A DNA stretch of 64,000 nucleotides, taken from Roseiarcus sp963749715 (lineage in GTDB: Bacteria > Pseudomonadota > Alphaproteobacteria > Rhizobiales > Beijerinckiaceae). Every line of letters starts with the position of its first letter. The stretch's first letter is position 1. Shown piece by piece: positions 37,721 through 45,837 of the stretch. The notes under the pieces are model-generated. The model did no database searches and had not been told where the DNA came from. It saw only the letters and a program-made list of their open reading frames with translations. The stretch lies in the NCBI GenBank assembly GCA_963749715.1, contig CAVVNR010000013.1:139567-203566 (forward strand). Reading direction: 5' to 3'. The translations under genes were made by a program, and so were the position numbers.

Positions 37721-38430
37721 GATTCGGCCCTCGGCATAAGCTCGGTTAGGCTCGTCCTCTGACGGCCCTCGTCGTCGAAATTGTCCGGCGCAAGCCAGCG
37801 CTCGTAGGCCGCCTTGCGCGCTGGCCACTCGCCGTCGAGCATCGCGAACCAGGCCGTGTCGCGGTTGCGGCCCTTGACGATCATGTGCTGGCGAAAGACG
37901 CCCTCGAACGAGAAGCCGAACCTTTTCGCCGCGCGCTTCGAAGGCGCGTTGAGGTCGTTGCACTTCCACTCGTAACGGCGATAGCCGAGTTCGTCGAAGA
38001 TGTATCTCGCGAACTGATACTGGGCCTCGGTCGCGCCTGCGGTCCGCTGCACGGCAGGCGTATACATGACGTTGCCGACCTCGATGACGCGATTGGGCGC
38101 GTCGACGCGCATCAAGGTCTGGTAGCCGACCGCGCTGCCCGTCGAATTGTCGATAACGGCGAAAAACAGCGGGTCGGCGGAGCGCGCTTTGGCTTCGATG
38201 TTCCTACAAAATTCATCAAAGTTGCGGTAGGGCCCGTCGAACAGGTAGGCCCACACACTTTCCCGCGCCGCATCGCCATTCGAACCTTCATAGAGCGCCT
38301 CGGCGTGCTTCTCCGGGTCGAGCGGCGCAAGCGTGACCCAGCGTCCTTTAAGTGTGACGCGCTCCGGCCGCTTCGCGGGATGGGCGTCCACGAGCGGGCC
38401 GATTGGTAAGGTCGCCGAGGATGGCGTCAT
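37717..38430 (-). CDS. RimJ/RimL-type GNAT acetyltransferase
   Basis: A 237-residue N-acetyltransferase of the RimJ/RimL type: GRWVTLAPLDPEKHAEALYE at the start, YQTLMRVDAPNRVIEVGNV in the core, and EWKCNDLNAPSKRAAKRFGF with the acetyl-CoA-contacting region. The protein substrate is unknown. It is the first gene of a two-gene operon with the PEP mutase-like protein, coupled by an ATGA overlap. Confidence 0.85.
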   Translation of the reverse strand: MTPSSATLPIGPLVDAHPAKRPERVTLKGRWVTLAPLDPEKHAEALYEGSNGDAARESVWAYLFDGPYRNFDEFCRNIEAKARSADPLFFAVIDNSTGSAVGYQTLMRVDAPNRVIEVGNVMYTPAVQRTAGATEAQYQFARYIFDELGYRRYEWKCNDLNAPSKRAAKRFGFSFEGVFRQHMIVKGRNRDTAWFAMLDGEWPARKAAYERWLAPDNFDDEGRQRTSLTELMPRAES

Positions 38431-38490
38431 ACATGGTCTCGTGTTGCGCTTGGCGAGGGGCAGGTAAATAAGGCTTTGTCAGTAGCGGCT

Positions 38491-38898
38491 TCAACGCTCG
38501 TCGACGTCAGTCTGCGCGAAGTCGTCGCCTTTGAAAAGGAGCGCCACGCCATGAGCTTTGGCGCAGGCGTAGGACAGGCAATCGCCGAAATTCAGCCGCG
38601 CAGGGTGCCGACCTTTGCCGTACCGCGCGAAACATTCGACCGCCACCCGACCGATTCGCTCGTCGATTTGAACCTCGGTTAGTTCCATTCGCGACGCCAA
38701 ACCGTCAAAGTAAATCTGTGCGCGCTGGGGCGATACGTCGCGCCGGCTCGCGATCACCATGCAGGTTTCAAGTCGGACGGCCGCGGAGGTGAGACGGGGT
38801 CCGGCGGACTCCGCTCTCGACATGAGCGCCTGCGCCTCGCCTTCACCGAGCAGGATGGCGACGATTGCGGAAGTGTCGATAAACACTACTGGCCCCAC
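38491..38898 (-). CDS. vapC: VapC-type PIN-domain toxin
   Basis: A 135-residue PIN-domain RNase. The acidic active-site residues are seen in FIDTSAIVAIL (Asp near 8), LETCMV (Glu near 44), NFGDCLSYACAKAHG (Asp near 104) and KGDDF. VapC toxins cut tRNA or rRNA until neutralised by VapB. It starts at a GTG inside the end of vapB, overlapping by 13 bases, so toxin translation depends on antitoxin translation. Confidence 0.88.
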   Translation of the reverse strand: MGPVVFIDTSAIVAILLGEGEAQALMSRAESAGPRLTSAAVRLETCMVIASRRDVSPQRAQIYFDGLASRMELTEVQIDERIGRVAVECFARYGKGRHPARLNFGDCLSYACAKAHGVALLFKGDDFAQTDVDER

Positions 38899-39125
38899 AT
38901 CTCGTCGATGTCCTCCTTGGTGACCTCCCGAGGATTGGGGCCGGCTTCCGCCTTGAGTTTGTCGCTCAGCTCTTTCAATCGCTCCGCCAGCGGCTGCCTG
39001 TCACGCTCGCGCTTGAGGTCGGCGCGAAGCGCGTGGGCGATCGCCTCGGTCATGTTCGTCTTCCGCAACTCGGCAAGTTCACGTGCGAGCTTGGCGACCT
39101 CAGGGTCGCGAATGCTGATGCTCAC
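38886..39125 (-). CDS. vapB: VapB-type antitoxin
   Basis: A 79-residue antitoxin with a short N-terminal DNA-binding part (SISIRDPEVAKLARELAEL) and an acidic C-terminal tail ending DIDEMWGQ that should wrap the toxin. I choose the GTG at 39125, with GGAG seven bases upstream and the expected SISIRD start, over the ATG at 39155, which would put ten extra residues across the operator boxes. It belongs to the Rv0623-like antitoxin group. Confidence 0.82.
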   Translation of the reverse strand: MSISIRDPEVAKLARELAELRKTNMTEAIAHALRADLKRERDRQPLAERLKELSDKLKAEAGPNPREVTKEDIDEMWGQ

Positions 39126-39135
39126 GGCGACGCTC

Positions 39136-39167
39136 CGTATATACGATGTACGCATTCTGTATATACG
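39136..39167. promoter_or_regulatory. Twin-box operator of vapBC
   Basis: Two identical palindromes GTATATAC lie at 39137-39144 and 39159-39166, with centres 22 bases apart (two helical turns). They sit 12 and 34 bases upstream of the vapB start. VapB-VapC complexes usually repress their own operon by binding paired palindromes of this kind, so this is very likely the autoregulatory site. Confidence 0.7.
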
Positions 39168-39182
39168 ACGCCCGCGCCTGCG

Positions 39183-41015
39183 TCAATGATTGTCCCTGGG
39201 CGCCCCCATGGTCTGAGCCAGGCGCTGGTAATGGACCGCGGGCTTCAGCACCATGCCCTCGTCGAACTGCGCCACCATCTCGCGCTGGATCTGCTGCCAG
39301 GGCGTCTGGCTCTTGGGATAGTCATAGCCGCCGCGCTTGGCGAGAGCGGCGCGGCGCTCGTTGAGCTCGGCCTCCGAGATCAGGATATTGGCCGAGCGCT
39401 TCTTGAGATCGATGCGCACCCGGTCGCCGGTCTTGATGAGCGCCAGACCCCCGCCCGCCGCCGCTTCCGGCGAGGCGTTGAGGATCGACGGCGAGCCGGA
39501 GGTGCCGGATTGCCTGCCGTCGCCGACGCAGGGAAGCGCGTGGACGCCCTTCTTGATGAGCGCCGCGGGCGGCTGCATGTTGACGACTTCCGCCCCGCCC
39601 GGATAGCCGATCGGCCCCGTTCCGCGAATGAACAGAATGCTGTGCTCGTCGATCTTGAGCTTCGGGTCGTCGATGCGGTGGTGATAGTCTTCCGGTCCGT
39701 CGAACACGATCGCGCGTCCCTCGAACGCTTCGGGGTCCTTCGGGTTTGACAGGAAACGCTTCCGGAACTCGTCGTCGATGACGCTCGTCTTCATGATCGC
39801 GTCGTTGAACAGGTTGCCGCTGAGCACGATGAAGCCGGCGTTCTCCTTCAAGGGCTTGTCGACCGGCGTTATGACGTCGGGATCGTCGGAGGGCGTCTTG
39901 GCGCAATTCTTCCCCATCGACTTGCCGTTGACAGTCAGCGCCTTCTCGTGAATGAGCTTGCGCTTCATCAGTTCGTTGACCACCGCTGGAACGCCGCCGG
40001 CGCGGTGGAACTCCTCGCCCAGATATTTGCCCGCGGGCTGCATGTTGACGAGGAGCGGCACATGGTGGCCGACCCGCTCCCAGTCCTCGATCGTCAACTC
40101 GACGCCGATGTGCCGGGCGATGGCGTTGACGTGGATCGGCGCGTTGGTCGAGCCGCCGATGGCGCTGTTGACCACGATTGCGTTCTCGAGCGCCTCCCTG
40201 GTCAGGATGTCGGACGGCTTGAGGTCTTCCCACACCATTTCGACGATCCGCCTGCCCGTCTCATACGCGATCTGCCCGCGTTCGCGGTGGGGCGCCGGGA
40301 TCGCCGCGCAGCCGGGCAGGCTCATGCCCAGCGCCTCGGCCAGCGCATTCATGGTGGAAGCGGTGCCCATGGTGTTGCAATGGCCGACCGAGGGGGCCGA
40401 GGAGGTGACGATCTCCATGAACTGCTCATAGTCGATCTTGCCCTCGGCGAGGTCGGAACGCGCGCGCCACACGACCGTTCCCGAGCCGGCGCGCTCGCCA
40501 TGATGCCAGCCGTTGTTCATCGGCCCGCCCGAGAGCACGATCGCCGGAATGTTGACCGTCGCCGCCGCCATGATGCAGGCCGGGGTCGTCTTGTCGCATC
40601 CGGTGGTCAGCACGACTCCGTCGAGAAAATAGCCCATCAAGATCTCGACCAGGCCGAGATAGGCGAGATTGCGGTCGAGCGCCGCGGTCGGCCGCTTGCC
40701 GGTTTCCTGAATGGGGTGGACCGGAAATTCGAACGCCACGCCGCCGGCTGCGGTGATTCCGTCGCGCACGCGCTTGGCGAGCTCGAGGTGGTGGCGGTTG
40801 CAGGGCGAAAGATCGGAGCCCGTCTGCGCGATGCCGATAATCGGCTTGCCCGAGCGCAGTTCGCCCGGCGTCAGGCCGAAATTGAGATAGCGCTCGATAT
40901 AAAGCGCCGTCATGCCCGGATTTTCAGGATTGTCGAACCAGAGGCGAGACCGGAGCGACCGTTTGACGTCGCCCTTTGCGCCGCCGTTTGCCTTGCTTTT
41001 CGATTTCTCGGCCAT
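39183..41015 (-). CDS. IlvD/Edd-family sugar-acid dehydratase (arabinonate/xylonate type)
   Basis: A 610-residue dehydratase of the IlvD/Edd family. The iron-sulfur ligand regions are TTGCDKTTPACIMAAATVNI and APSVGHCNTMGTASTMNALA, and the C-terminus has GDGRQSGTSGSPSILNASPE. The N-terminus SRLWFDNPENPGMTALYIER marks the sugar-acid branch that handles L-arabinonate, D-xylonate and similar pentonates or hexonates, rather than true IlvD (which is at 22739). No other sugar-acid gene adjoins it. A good GAGG site precedes the ATG at 41015. Confidence 0.88.
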   Translation of the reverse strand: MAEKSKSKANGGAKGDVKRSLRSRLWFDNPENPGMTALYIERYLNFGLTPGELRSGKPIIGIAQTGSDLSPCNRHHLELAKRVRDGITAAGGVAFEFPVHPIQETGKRPTAALDRNLAYLGLVEILMGYFLDGVVLTTGCDKTTPACIMAAATVNIPAIVLSGGPMNNGWHHGERAGSGTVVWRARSDLAEGKIDYEQFMEIVTSSAPSVGHCNTMGTASTMNALAEALGMSLPGCAAIPAPHRERGQIAYETGRRIVEMVWEDLKPSDILTREALENAIVVNSAIGGSTNAPIHVNAIARHIGVELTIEDWERVGHHVPLLVNMQPAGKYLGEEFHRAGGVPAVVNELMKRKLIHEKALTVNGKSMGKNCAKTPSDDPDVITPVDKPLKENAGFIVLSGNLFNDAIMKTSVIDDEFRKRFLSNPKDPEAFEGRAIVFDGPEDYHHRIDDPKLKIDEHSILFIRGTGPIGYPGGAEVVNMQPPAALIKKGVHALPCVGDGRQSGTSGSPSILNASPEAAAGGGLALIKTGDRVRIDLKKRSANILISEAELNERRAALAKRGGYDYPKSQTPWQQIQREMVAQFDEGMVLKPAVHYQRLAQTMGAPRDNH

Positions 41016-41120
41016 CGCTCCTCGCCTCCCCGGGCCGCGCGGGTCGCGCGCGCTTTGACTTGCCAGTATGAGGCGGGAAAGGACGCAAATCAACGTCTCG
41101 CGAGTTTAAGTCTCACGCTC

Positions 41121-41474
41121 TCAAGCAGGTTGGTGCTTCACGTGCTCGCCGTATTGCAGGACCTGAACCTTCTCCAGGGTCACGAGCCCGCTCGGCATCA
41201 TCGAGTCGAGCGTCGGCAGGAAGTCTTTGATCTTCGCCTCGGTGTCGACGATTTCGATGATGAGGGGCAAGTCGCCCGACAGGCGCAGGATCTTGGTCGC
41301 ATGCAGCCAACTCCCATGTCCGAAGCCCATCGGCCCACGCAACACGGTCGCTCCCGCGAGATGGGCCTCGCGCGCCTTGAGCACGATTGCTTCAAAGAGC
41401 GGCCGGCCGTCGCGACTCCGGTCGTCCTCGCCGATGAAGATGCGCAAAAGCATCGCGTCGCGGGGGAGGGTCAA
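41121..41474 (-). CDS. DUF190 (PII-like) protein
   Basis: A 117-residue DUF190 protein with a PII-like fold: LLRIFIGEDDR at the start, LRGPMGFG in the middle and IIEIVDTEAKIKDFLPTLD near the end. DUF190 proteins often pair with CrcB/FluC fluoride channels or serve as small nucleotide-binding regulators. The TTG at 41474 is preferred: it has GGGAG about nine bases upstream and gives the family's usual LPRDAMLLRIF start. The ATG at 41453 is the alternative. It follows nnrU by 14 bases. Confidence 0.78.
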   Translation of the reverse strand: MTLPRDAMLLRIFIGEDDRSRDGRPLFEAIVLKAREAHLAGATVLRGPMGFGHGSWLHATKILRLSGDLPLIIEIVDTEAKIKDFLPTLDSMMPSGLVTLEKVQVLQYGEHVKHQPA

Positions 41475-41488
41475 CGCCTGTGCTCCCC

Positions 41489-42074
41489 TTAGGCCGCCCC
41501 GAGCGGCGAAACGCCGAACAGCCAGGAATGCAGCCAGAAGGCGAGCGCGGCCCACAGGACGAGGCCCACCACGATCGCGCCGGCCGTCGCGCTCCAAGTC
41601 GGCTCGGGATAGACGACGCCGTTCCGGCGGTCGCGAGTGTAGGAACTCACAAGGTCGGCCAACGCCCAGACGAAGAACGCGCCGAACAGCACGACATCGG
41701 CGGCCGAGCCGTTGGCGATGAGATGCGCCAGGCCGAACACGGCGACGCTCCAGACCATGGGGTGATGGACCGCGACCGCGATGTGGCTTTGCTTGAAAAG
41801 GTAGGCGGCGAGCAGCACCATCGCGATGAGCATGAGCAGGATGGTCGCGTGCCGGGCTCCGAGCGGAGGCGTCCAAAGGGTCGGAACGTCGTACCGCGCC
41901 TCGAGCGAATCCCCAGACGATCAGCACGAAGCCGATCGCCGACAGGAGCGAATAGATCCCCTTCCACGGACCTTCGCCGAGCCGCTCGATCGCCTTTTCG
42001 CGGCCGCCCTCGGAGACGATGCGGGTCGAGTGAAGCCCGAGAAAGATGATGAGGCCGAGCACGAGAATCGTCAT
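41489..42074 (-). pseudogene. nnrU: NnrU-family membrane protein, interrupted by one frameshift
   Basis: A NnrU-type membrane protein of about 195 residues if repaired. The first frame from the ATG at 42074 gives LGLIIFLGLHSTRIVSEGGR and PWKGIYSLLSAIGFVLIVWG. Near 41905 conserved sequence jumps to the next frame (YDVPTLWTPPLGARH) and continues as HHPMVWSVAVFGLAHLIANG to the stop at 41489. One extra G in a GCGCGG run accounts for it. NnrU was first found beside denitrification genes; its function is still unclear. Confidence 0.75.
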
Positions 42075-42240
42075 CGGAATTCCGCCTCGAGGTAGGGAAA
42101 CGACCGTCGCGGGCGAAGACTACGCGTCCCGCCGCGACAAAGGCAACATGAGAGCGGACACATAAGAGCGGCGCGACGCTTGCGCCGCGCCCGACGGCGC
42201 CGCATTGGACATCGGATCCCGCCCCCAAAGGACGCCCGCA

Positions 42241-43005
42241 ATGTCCTGGTCCGCCGCACAATATGTCAAGTTCGAAGAGGAGCGCACCCGGCCGGTGCGC
42301 GATCTTGTCGCGCGGATTCCGAACGCCGCGGTCGCGCGAGCCGCCGACATCGGCTGTGGGCCAGGCAACTCGACCGAGGTCCTCTGCGATCGCTATCCGG
42401 ACGGCGAGATCATCGGCCTCGACTCTTCGCCGGACATGATCGAAGCGGCGCGAAAGCGTCTGCCTGACGTCGCCTTTGCGGTCGCCGACATCGCCGGCTG
42501 GGACGGCGCGGGCTTCGACGTCATCCTCGCCAATGCGGTGATCCAGTGGATCCCCGGCCACGCCACGCTGCTGCCCGCGCTCATCGCCAAACTCAATCCG
42601 GGCGGCTCGCTCGCGGTGCAGACGCCTGACAATCTCGACGAGCCGTCCCATCGGCTCATGCGCGAGGTCGCCGCCGAAGGGTCTTGGGCGGACAGGATGA
42701 AAGACGCGGCGAAGGCGCGTGAGCCGCGCCACGGCGCCGACTGGTATTTCAGGCTCCTCCGCGCGCATGGCGCGCGCGTCGACATCTGGCGCACCACCTA
42801 TTTCCATCCGCTCGCCGGCGCCCATGCGGTCGTCGAGTGGGTGAAGGGAACCGGCCTGCGTCCGTTCATCGACCCGCTCGGAACGCACGAGCGCGGAGCC
42901 TATCTGGCGCGCTACGAAGCGGCGATCGCTAAGGCCTATCCCGCCGAAGCCGACGGGACCGTGCTTTTGCCGTTTCCGCGGCTCTTCTTCGTCGCGACGC
43001 GGTGA
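42241..43005 (+). CDS. tam: Trans-aconitate 2-methyltransferase (Tam-like)
   Basis: A 254-residue SAM-dependent methyltransferase. The SAM loop is ADIGCGPGNSTEVL, followed by GLDSSPDMIEAARKRLP and the family's FDVILANAVIQWIPGHATLL. It matches trans-aconitate methyltransferase, which methylates the aconitase inhibitor trans-aconitate. The ATG at 42241 gives the standard start MSWSAAQYVKFEEERTRP. It is transcribed alone, divergent from nnrU. Confidence 0.88.
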   Translation: MSWSAAQYVKFEEERTRPVRDLVARIPNAAVARAADIGCGPGNSTEVLCDRYPDGEIIGLDSSPDMIEAARKRLPDVAFAVADIAGWDGAGFDVILANAVIQWIPGHATLLPALIAKLNPGGSLAVQTPDNLDEPSHRLMREVAAEGSWADRMKDAAKAREPRHGADWYFRLLRAHGARVDIWRTTYFHPLAGAHAVVEWVKGTGLRPFIDPLGTHERGAYLARYEAAIAKAYPAEADGTVLLPFPRLFFVATR

Positions 43006-43099
43006 CGGGACGCCTATTTGCCCTTCATGGCTCTTGGTAATAGCGTCGGCGCCGCCGCCGGGCACAAGCGCCGGTGGACAAAACGAAAGGGAGGGAAGG

Positions 43100-43420
43100 A
43101 TGCCAAAGTATCTGATCGAGGCGCATTACACCGCCGAGGGCGCCAAAGGCGTCGCAAAGGACGGCGGCACCGGACGCCGCGCCGCTGTTGTGAAAGCGGC
43201 CGAGAGCGCCGGCGGCAAGCTCGAAAGCCTATATTTCGCTTTTGGCGGAGCCGATGTTTACGCCATCCTTGAATTGCCGGACAATGTGGCCGCCGCCGCT
43301 CTATCGCTCGCGGTCAACCAAGGCGGCGCCGTGGCGACGAAGACAATCGTCCTCCTCACGCCCGAGGAGATGGACAAGGCTGCCAAGAAGACCGTCGCCT
43401 ATCGCGCCCCGGGGCATTGA
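43100..43420 (+). CDS. GYD-domain protein, first of a tandem pair
   Basis: A 106-residue protein of the GYD family (ferredoxin-like, dimeric alpha/beta-barrel type): PKYLIEAHYTAEGAKGVAKD, LYFAFGGADVYAILELPDN and the C-terminal VLLTPEEMDKAAKKTVAYRA. GYD proteins are small and of unknown function. A strong GGGAGGGAAGG site precedes the ATG. A paralogue of equal length follows 63 bases on. Confidence 0.82.
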   Translation: MPKYLIEAHYTAEGAKGVAKDGGTGRRAAVVKAAESAGGKLESLYFAFGGADVYAILELPDNVAAAALSLAVNQGGAVATKTIVLLTPEEMDKAAKKTVAYRAPGH

Positions 43421-43483
43421 AGCGCGGGCTCCGCGGCGGCGCGCCCTGAACGCGCCGGCCGCTGATGGGGAAGGAACTACGCC

Positions 43484-43804
43484 ATGCCGAAATATTTGTT
43501 CGAAGCGCGCTACACCTCAGAAGGCGCCCGAGGCGTCGCCAAGGAAGGCGGCGCGAGCCGACGCGAGGCGGTCAAGAAGCATCTCGAGCAGCTCGGCGGC
43601 AGGCTCGAAGCCATGTATTTCGCGTTCGGCGATGTCGACTGCTACTCGATCGTCGACCTTCCCGACAGCGTGAGCGCCGCCGCGCTCTCGTTCGCCGTCA
43701 ACGAAAGCGGCGCGATCGCGGTTAAGACCGTCGTCCTCTTGACCCCGGAGGAGATCGACGCGGCGATGAAGAAAAAGCTCAATTTCCGCGCTCCGGGGCG
43801 CTGA
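43484..43804 (+). CDS. GYD-domain protein, second of a tandem pair
   Basis: A 106-residue paralogue of the preceding gene, with matching blocks PKYLFEARYTSEGARGVAKE, MYFAFGDVDCYSIVDLPDSV and VVLLTPEEIDAAMKKKLNFR. The two share well over half their residues, so this is a local duplication followed by divergence. A Cys replaces Val in the DxY segment (DVDCYSI). GGGGAAGG lies upstream of the ATG. Confidence 0.82.
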   Translation: MPKYLFEARYTSEGARGVAKEGGASRREAVKKHLEQLGGRLEAMYFAFGDVDCYSIVDLPDSVSAAALSFAVNESGAIAVKTVVLLTPEEIDAAMKKKLNFRAPGR

Positions 43805-43866
43805 AATCGGCGAGGCCGCCACGCTTCCACCGCGCCCGCCCTTCATGCTATGGCGGGCGCCGTAGC

Positions 43867-43943
43867 GCGCCCGTAGCTCAACTGGATAGAGTATCGGTCT
43901 TCGAAACCGAGGGTTGGGAGTTCAAGCCTCTCCGGGCGCGCCA
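43867..43943 (+). tRNA. tRNA-Arg (anticodon TCG)
   Basis: A complete cloverleaf with acceptor GCGCCCG pairing with CGGGCGC, D arm GCTCAACTGGATAGAGT, anticodon loop CTTCGAA giving anticodon TCG, T loop AGTTCAAGCCT, and encoded CCA at 43941-43943. Confidence 0.93.
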
Positions 43944-44072
43944 CGAAAGCATCGGTCCTGCCCCCATTGGTGACACGAGGGGCAAAAAGCGCAATATGAC
44001 CGCCAGGCGCACGACGCCGGTCCGATTAATTCATCGGCAAGAAACGGACTGAAACGACCGGGGCGCGCGATC

Positions 44073-44567
44073 ATGCCGGACCAGCCAGGCGGGGTTTCGA
44101 TTTTCGTATCCTACGCCCACGAGGACGAGGACCTGAAAAAGGAACTCGACAAATACTTGAAGGTGCTGAAACGCTCCGCGAAAGTGCGGATCTGGAACGA
44201 CAGGCAGTTGATCGCCGGACAGGAATGGGATGACGCCATCATGTCCGAACTCGAGAAAGCGGATATTATCCTCTTGCTCATAAGCGTCGATTTCAACGCA
44301 TCGGATTTCATCTGGGACAAAGAGCTCGCCGCGGCGATGAGACGGCATGAGGCGGGAACGGCGCGTGTGGTGCCGATCATCCTGCGGAAATGCGAGTGGA
44401 GTCGCCTTCCTTACGCGAAATTGCAGGCGCTTCCCCGCGACGGGCGGCCTGTTCTCGACTATCCCAATCGGGATGACGCCTTCACGGAGATCGCTGAAGG
44501 CATCGAGAGGCTCGTCAACTCCATCAATGATCAAATCAGATCGGCGGTCCGGGCAAATTCAACGTAG
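44073..44567 (+). CDS. TIR-domain protein with intact NADase-type glutamate
   Basis: A 164-residue protein that is one TIR domain. It starts with the betaA strand SIFVSYAHEDEDLKKELDKY, followed by the BB loop region WNDRQLIAGQEWDDAI, and then the segment ISVDFNASDFIWDKELAAAM, where Glu84 sits at the catalytic position of bacterial NAD-cleaving TIR domains. The C-terminal part PIILRKCEWSRLPYAKLQAL is typical of prokaryotic TIR effectors. It has no transmembrane or sensor domain of its own. Ten bases separate it from a second TIR-like gene fused to a membrane domain, so the two probably act together. The sequence looks lower in GC than its neighbours, which hints at transfer. Likely role: NAD-depleting or signal-making effector; inference. 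Confidence 0.85.
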   Translation: MPDQPGGVSIFVSYAHEDEDLKKELDKYLKVLKRSAKVRIWNDRQLIAGQEWDDAIMSELEKADIILLLISVDFNASDFIWDKELAAAMRRHEAGTARVVPIILRKCEWSRLPYAKLQALPRDGRPVLDYPNRDDAFTEIAEGIERLVNSINDQIRSAVRANST

Positions 44568-44576
44568 AGAACGCTC

Positions 44577-45782
44577 ATGGACTCTCTCTCGTCAACTCCA
44601 CCGGCGGCTCAGGCGCTCGGGCGGAGTACTATTCTTGTCTATCTTCTCGCGGATCCGGTGGATCATGAAATCAGCGAGGCGATCCTCAAACATCTCAAGC
44701 CGATTGTCCGGAATTTCCCTTTGCCGATCGAGGTCGACAGCGATTTCAGCGTGCCTCCCGGCGCGGACAGGGACAAATATGAACTGAGACTGTTCGACGC
44801 GAATATCGTTCTCGCTTTGATCAGCTCCGATTTTATCGACAACGACGCGCTCTATGCCCGCAATCAAAAGGTAATGGAGCGCCACAATCGCGGCCAGACC
44901 GTCATCATTCCACTGCTGGTGCGCAATTGCATGTGGAAACGGACGCCTTTCGCCCGGCTCGACGTGCTGCCCCGGAACGCGCAGCCGCTCAACAACAAGC
45001 AATATTGGAACAGCCAGGACGACGCCATCATGGCGGTAGTCGAGGACATCGATCGTTCGCTCAATGACCTGGCGCAGCGCGGCGCCATCCAGCTGTCGCC
45101 TGCCGCGGGCGCGAAGAGCGCCTCCGGCGCCGGGATCGCTTCTGCCCCGCCCGCAGGCCGGGCCGGGCCTTCCGCCTCGGTGAGGCCGGTGCTTCAAACG
45201 GGCGCCGAGCCTTCCGCATCCGACATGGCGGCGAAGACGGCTTCGGACTTGGGAGCCGTTTCTGCGGCGCCGCGGAAAGCGGCGACGGCGGCTCCTCCGA
45301 GCGCGACCGACTGGCGTAGAAAGTATTACTGGGGAGTCTTTTGGAAGAGGGGCTTTGCCCTCCTTCTCGACTATCTGCTTGCCGGCGCGCTGACGGCGCT
45401 AATCGTGATGATTTTCGGCGGTCAGACCGATAATTCCGACGGCTCCACCTCGGCGCCGACCATCGCCATATTTTTCGTTATCTTCTACTTGCTTTGCCCT
45501 TTCATGGAATCCAGATGGGGGGCGACTTTTGGCAAGATGGTCGCGGGATTGCAGATCACCGACAAAGACGGGAATCGGATCTCGTTCTGGCGGGCTTTCT
45601 GGAGAAACGTTTTGCGGTCCGCTGGCTTCTATCTGTACGTCTTCATTGTTCCTGCCATCTATCAATATTTCCGCTTCCAGCAGACGAGGAAATTGTTCCA
45701 CGACGAATGGTCGCACACCGTCATCGGCGAAAGGCTGAAAAGCGCAAAACAGACAATGGCCGCCGCGGCGCCGGCCGAATGA
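44577..45782 (+). CDS. TIR-like domain fused to an RDD membrane domain (glutamate missing)
   Basis: A 401-residue protein. Residues about 17-165 are TIR-like: TILVYLLADPVDHEISEAIL, NIVLALISSDFIDNDALYAR, and PLLVRNCMWKRTPFARLDVL align with the neighbouring TIR protein. At the catalytic position the sequence reads ARNQKVMERH, so the glutamate is replaced. Residues about 166-245 are an Ala/Pro/Ser-rich linker. Residues about 250-385 are an RDD domain with three probable membrane helices; the family Arg and Asp residues appear in KRGFALLLDYLLAG and KLFHDEWSHTVI. This suggests a membrane anchor or channel regulated through TIR-TIR contact with the partner. I know no characterised system of this make-up. 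Function is inference. Confidence 0.8.
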   Translation: MDSLSSTPPAAQALGRSTILVYLLADPVDHEISEAILKHLKPIVRNFPLPIEVDSDFSVPPGADRDKYELRLFDANIVLALISSDFIDNDALYARNQKVMERHNRGQTVIIPLLVRNCMWKRTPFARLDVLPRNAQPLNNKQYWNSQDDAIMAVVEDIDRSLNDLAQRGAIQLSPAAGAKSASGAGIASAPPAGRAGPSASVRPVLQTGAEPSASDMAAKTASDLGAVSAAPRKAATAAPPSATDWRRKYYWGVFWKRGFALLLDYLLAGALTALIVMIFGGQTDNSDGSTSAPTIAIFFVIFYLLCPFMESRWGATFGKMVAGLQITDKDGNRISFWRAFWRNVLRSAGFYLYVFIVPAIYQYFRFQQTRKLFHDEWSHTVIGERLKSAKQTMAAAAPAE

Positions 45783-45806
45783 GAAAAACCGGCGTCTTTC
45801 GACGCC
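45782..45806 (-). terminator. Rho-independent terminator downstream of obg
   Basis: GGCGTC (45791-45796) and GACGCC (45801-45806) form a stem with a tetraloop. On the reverse strand the hairpin is followed by GGTTTTTCTC, so it should end the obg transcript. It lies in the gap between the convergent TIR-RDD and obg genes. Confidence 0.65.
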
Positions 45807-45837
45807 TGCAATCATGTCCCGGCGATCGAAAGCTTCC

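Noticed and set aside
39183..41015. The second IlvD-like gene as a duplicate ilvD
   Set aside because: Its N-terminus and motif spacing follow the sugar-acid dehydratase branch; the true ilvD is at 22739-24580.
41233..41474. DUF190 gene as a nitrogen PII protein (GlnB/GlnK)
   Set aside because: It lacks the uridylylated Tyr loop and the PII signatures; only the fold is PII-like.
43969..43976. GGTGACAC near the tRNA-Arg as another RAYT box
   Set aside because: Only eight bases match and there is no flanking likeness or pairing; such a match is expected by chance in 64 kb.
43867..45806. The tRNA-Arg as an integration site for the TIR pair
   Set aside because: I found no repeat of the tRNA 3' end on the far side of the TIR genes, and no integrase gene is nearby.
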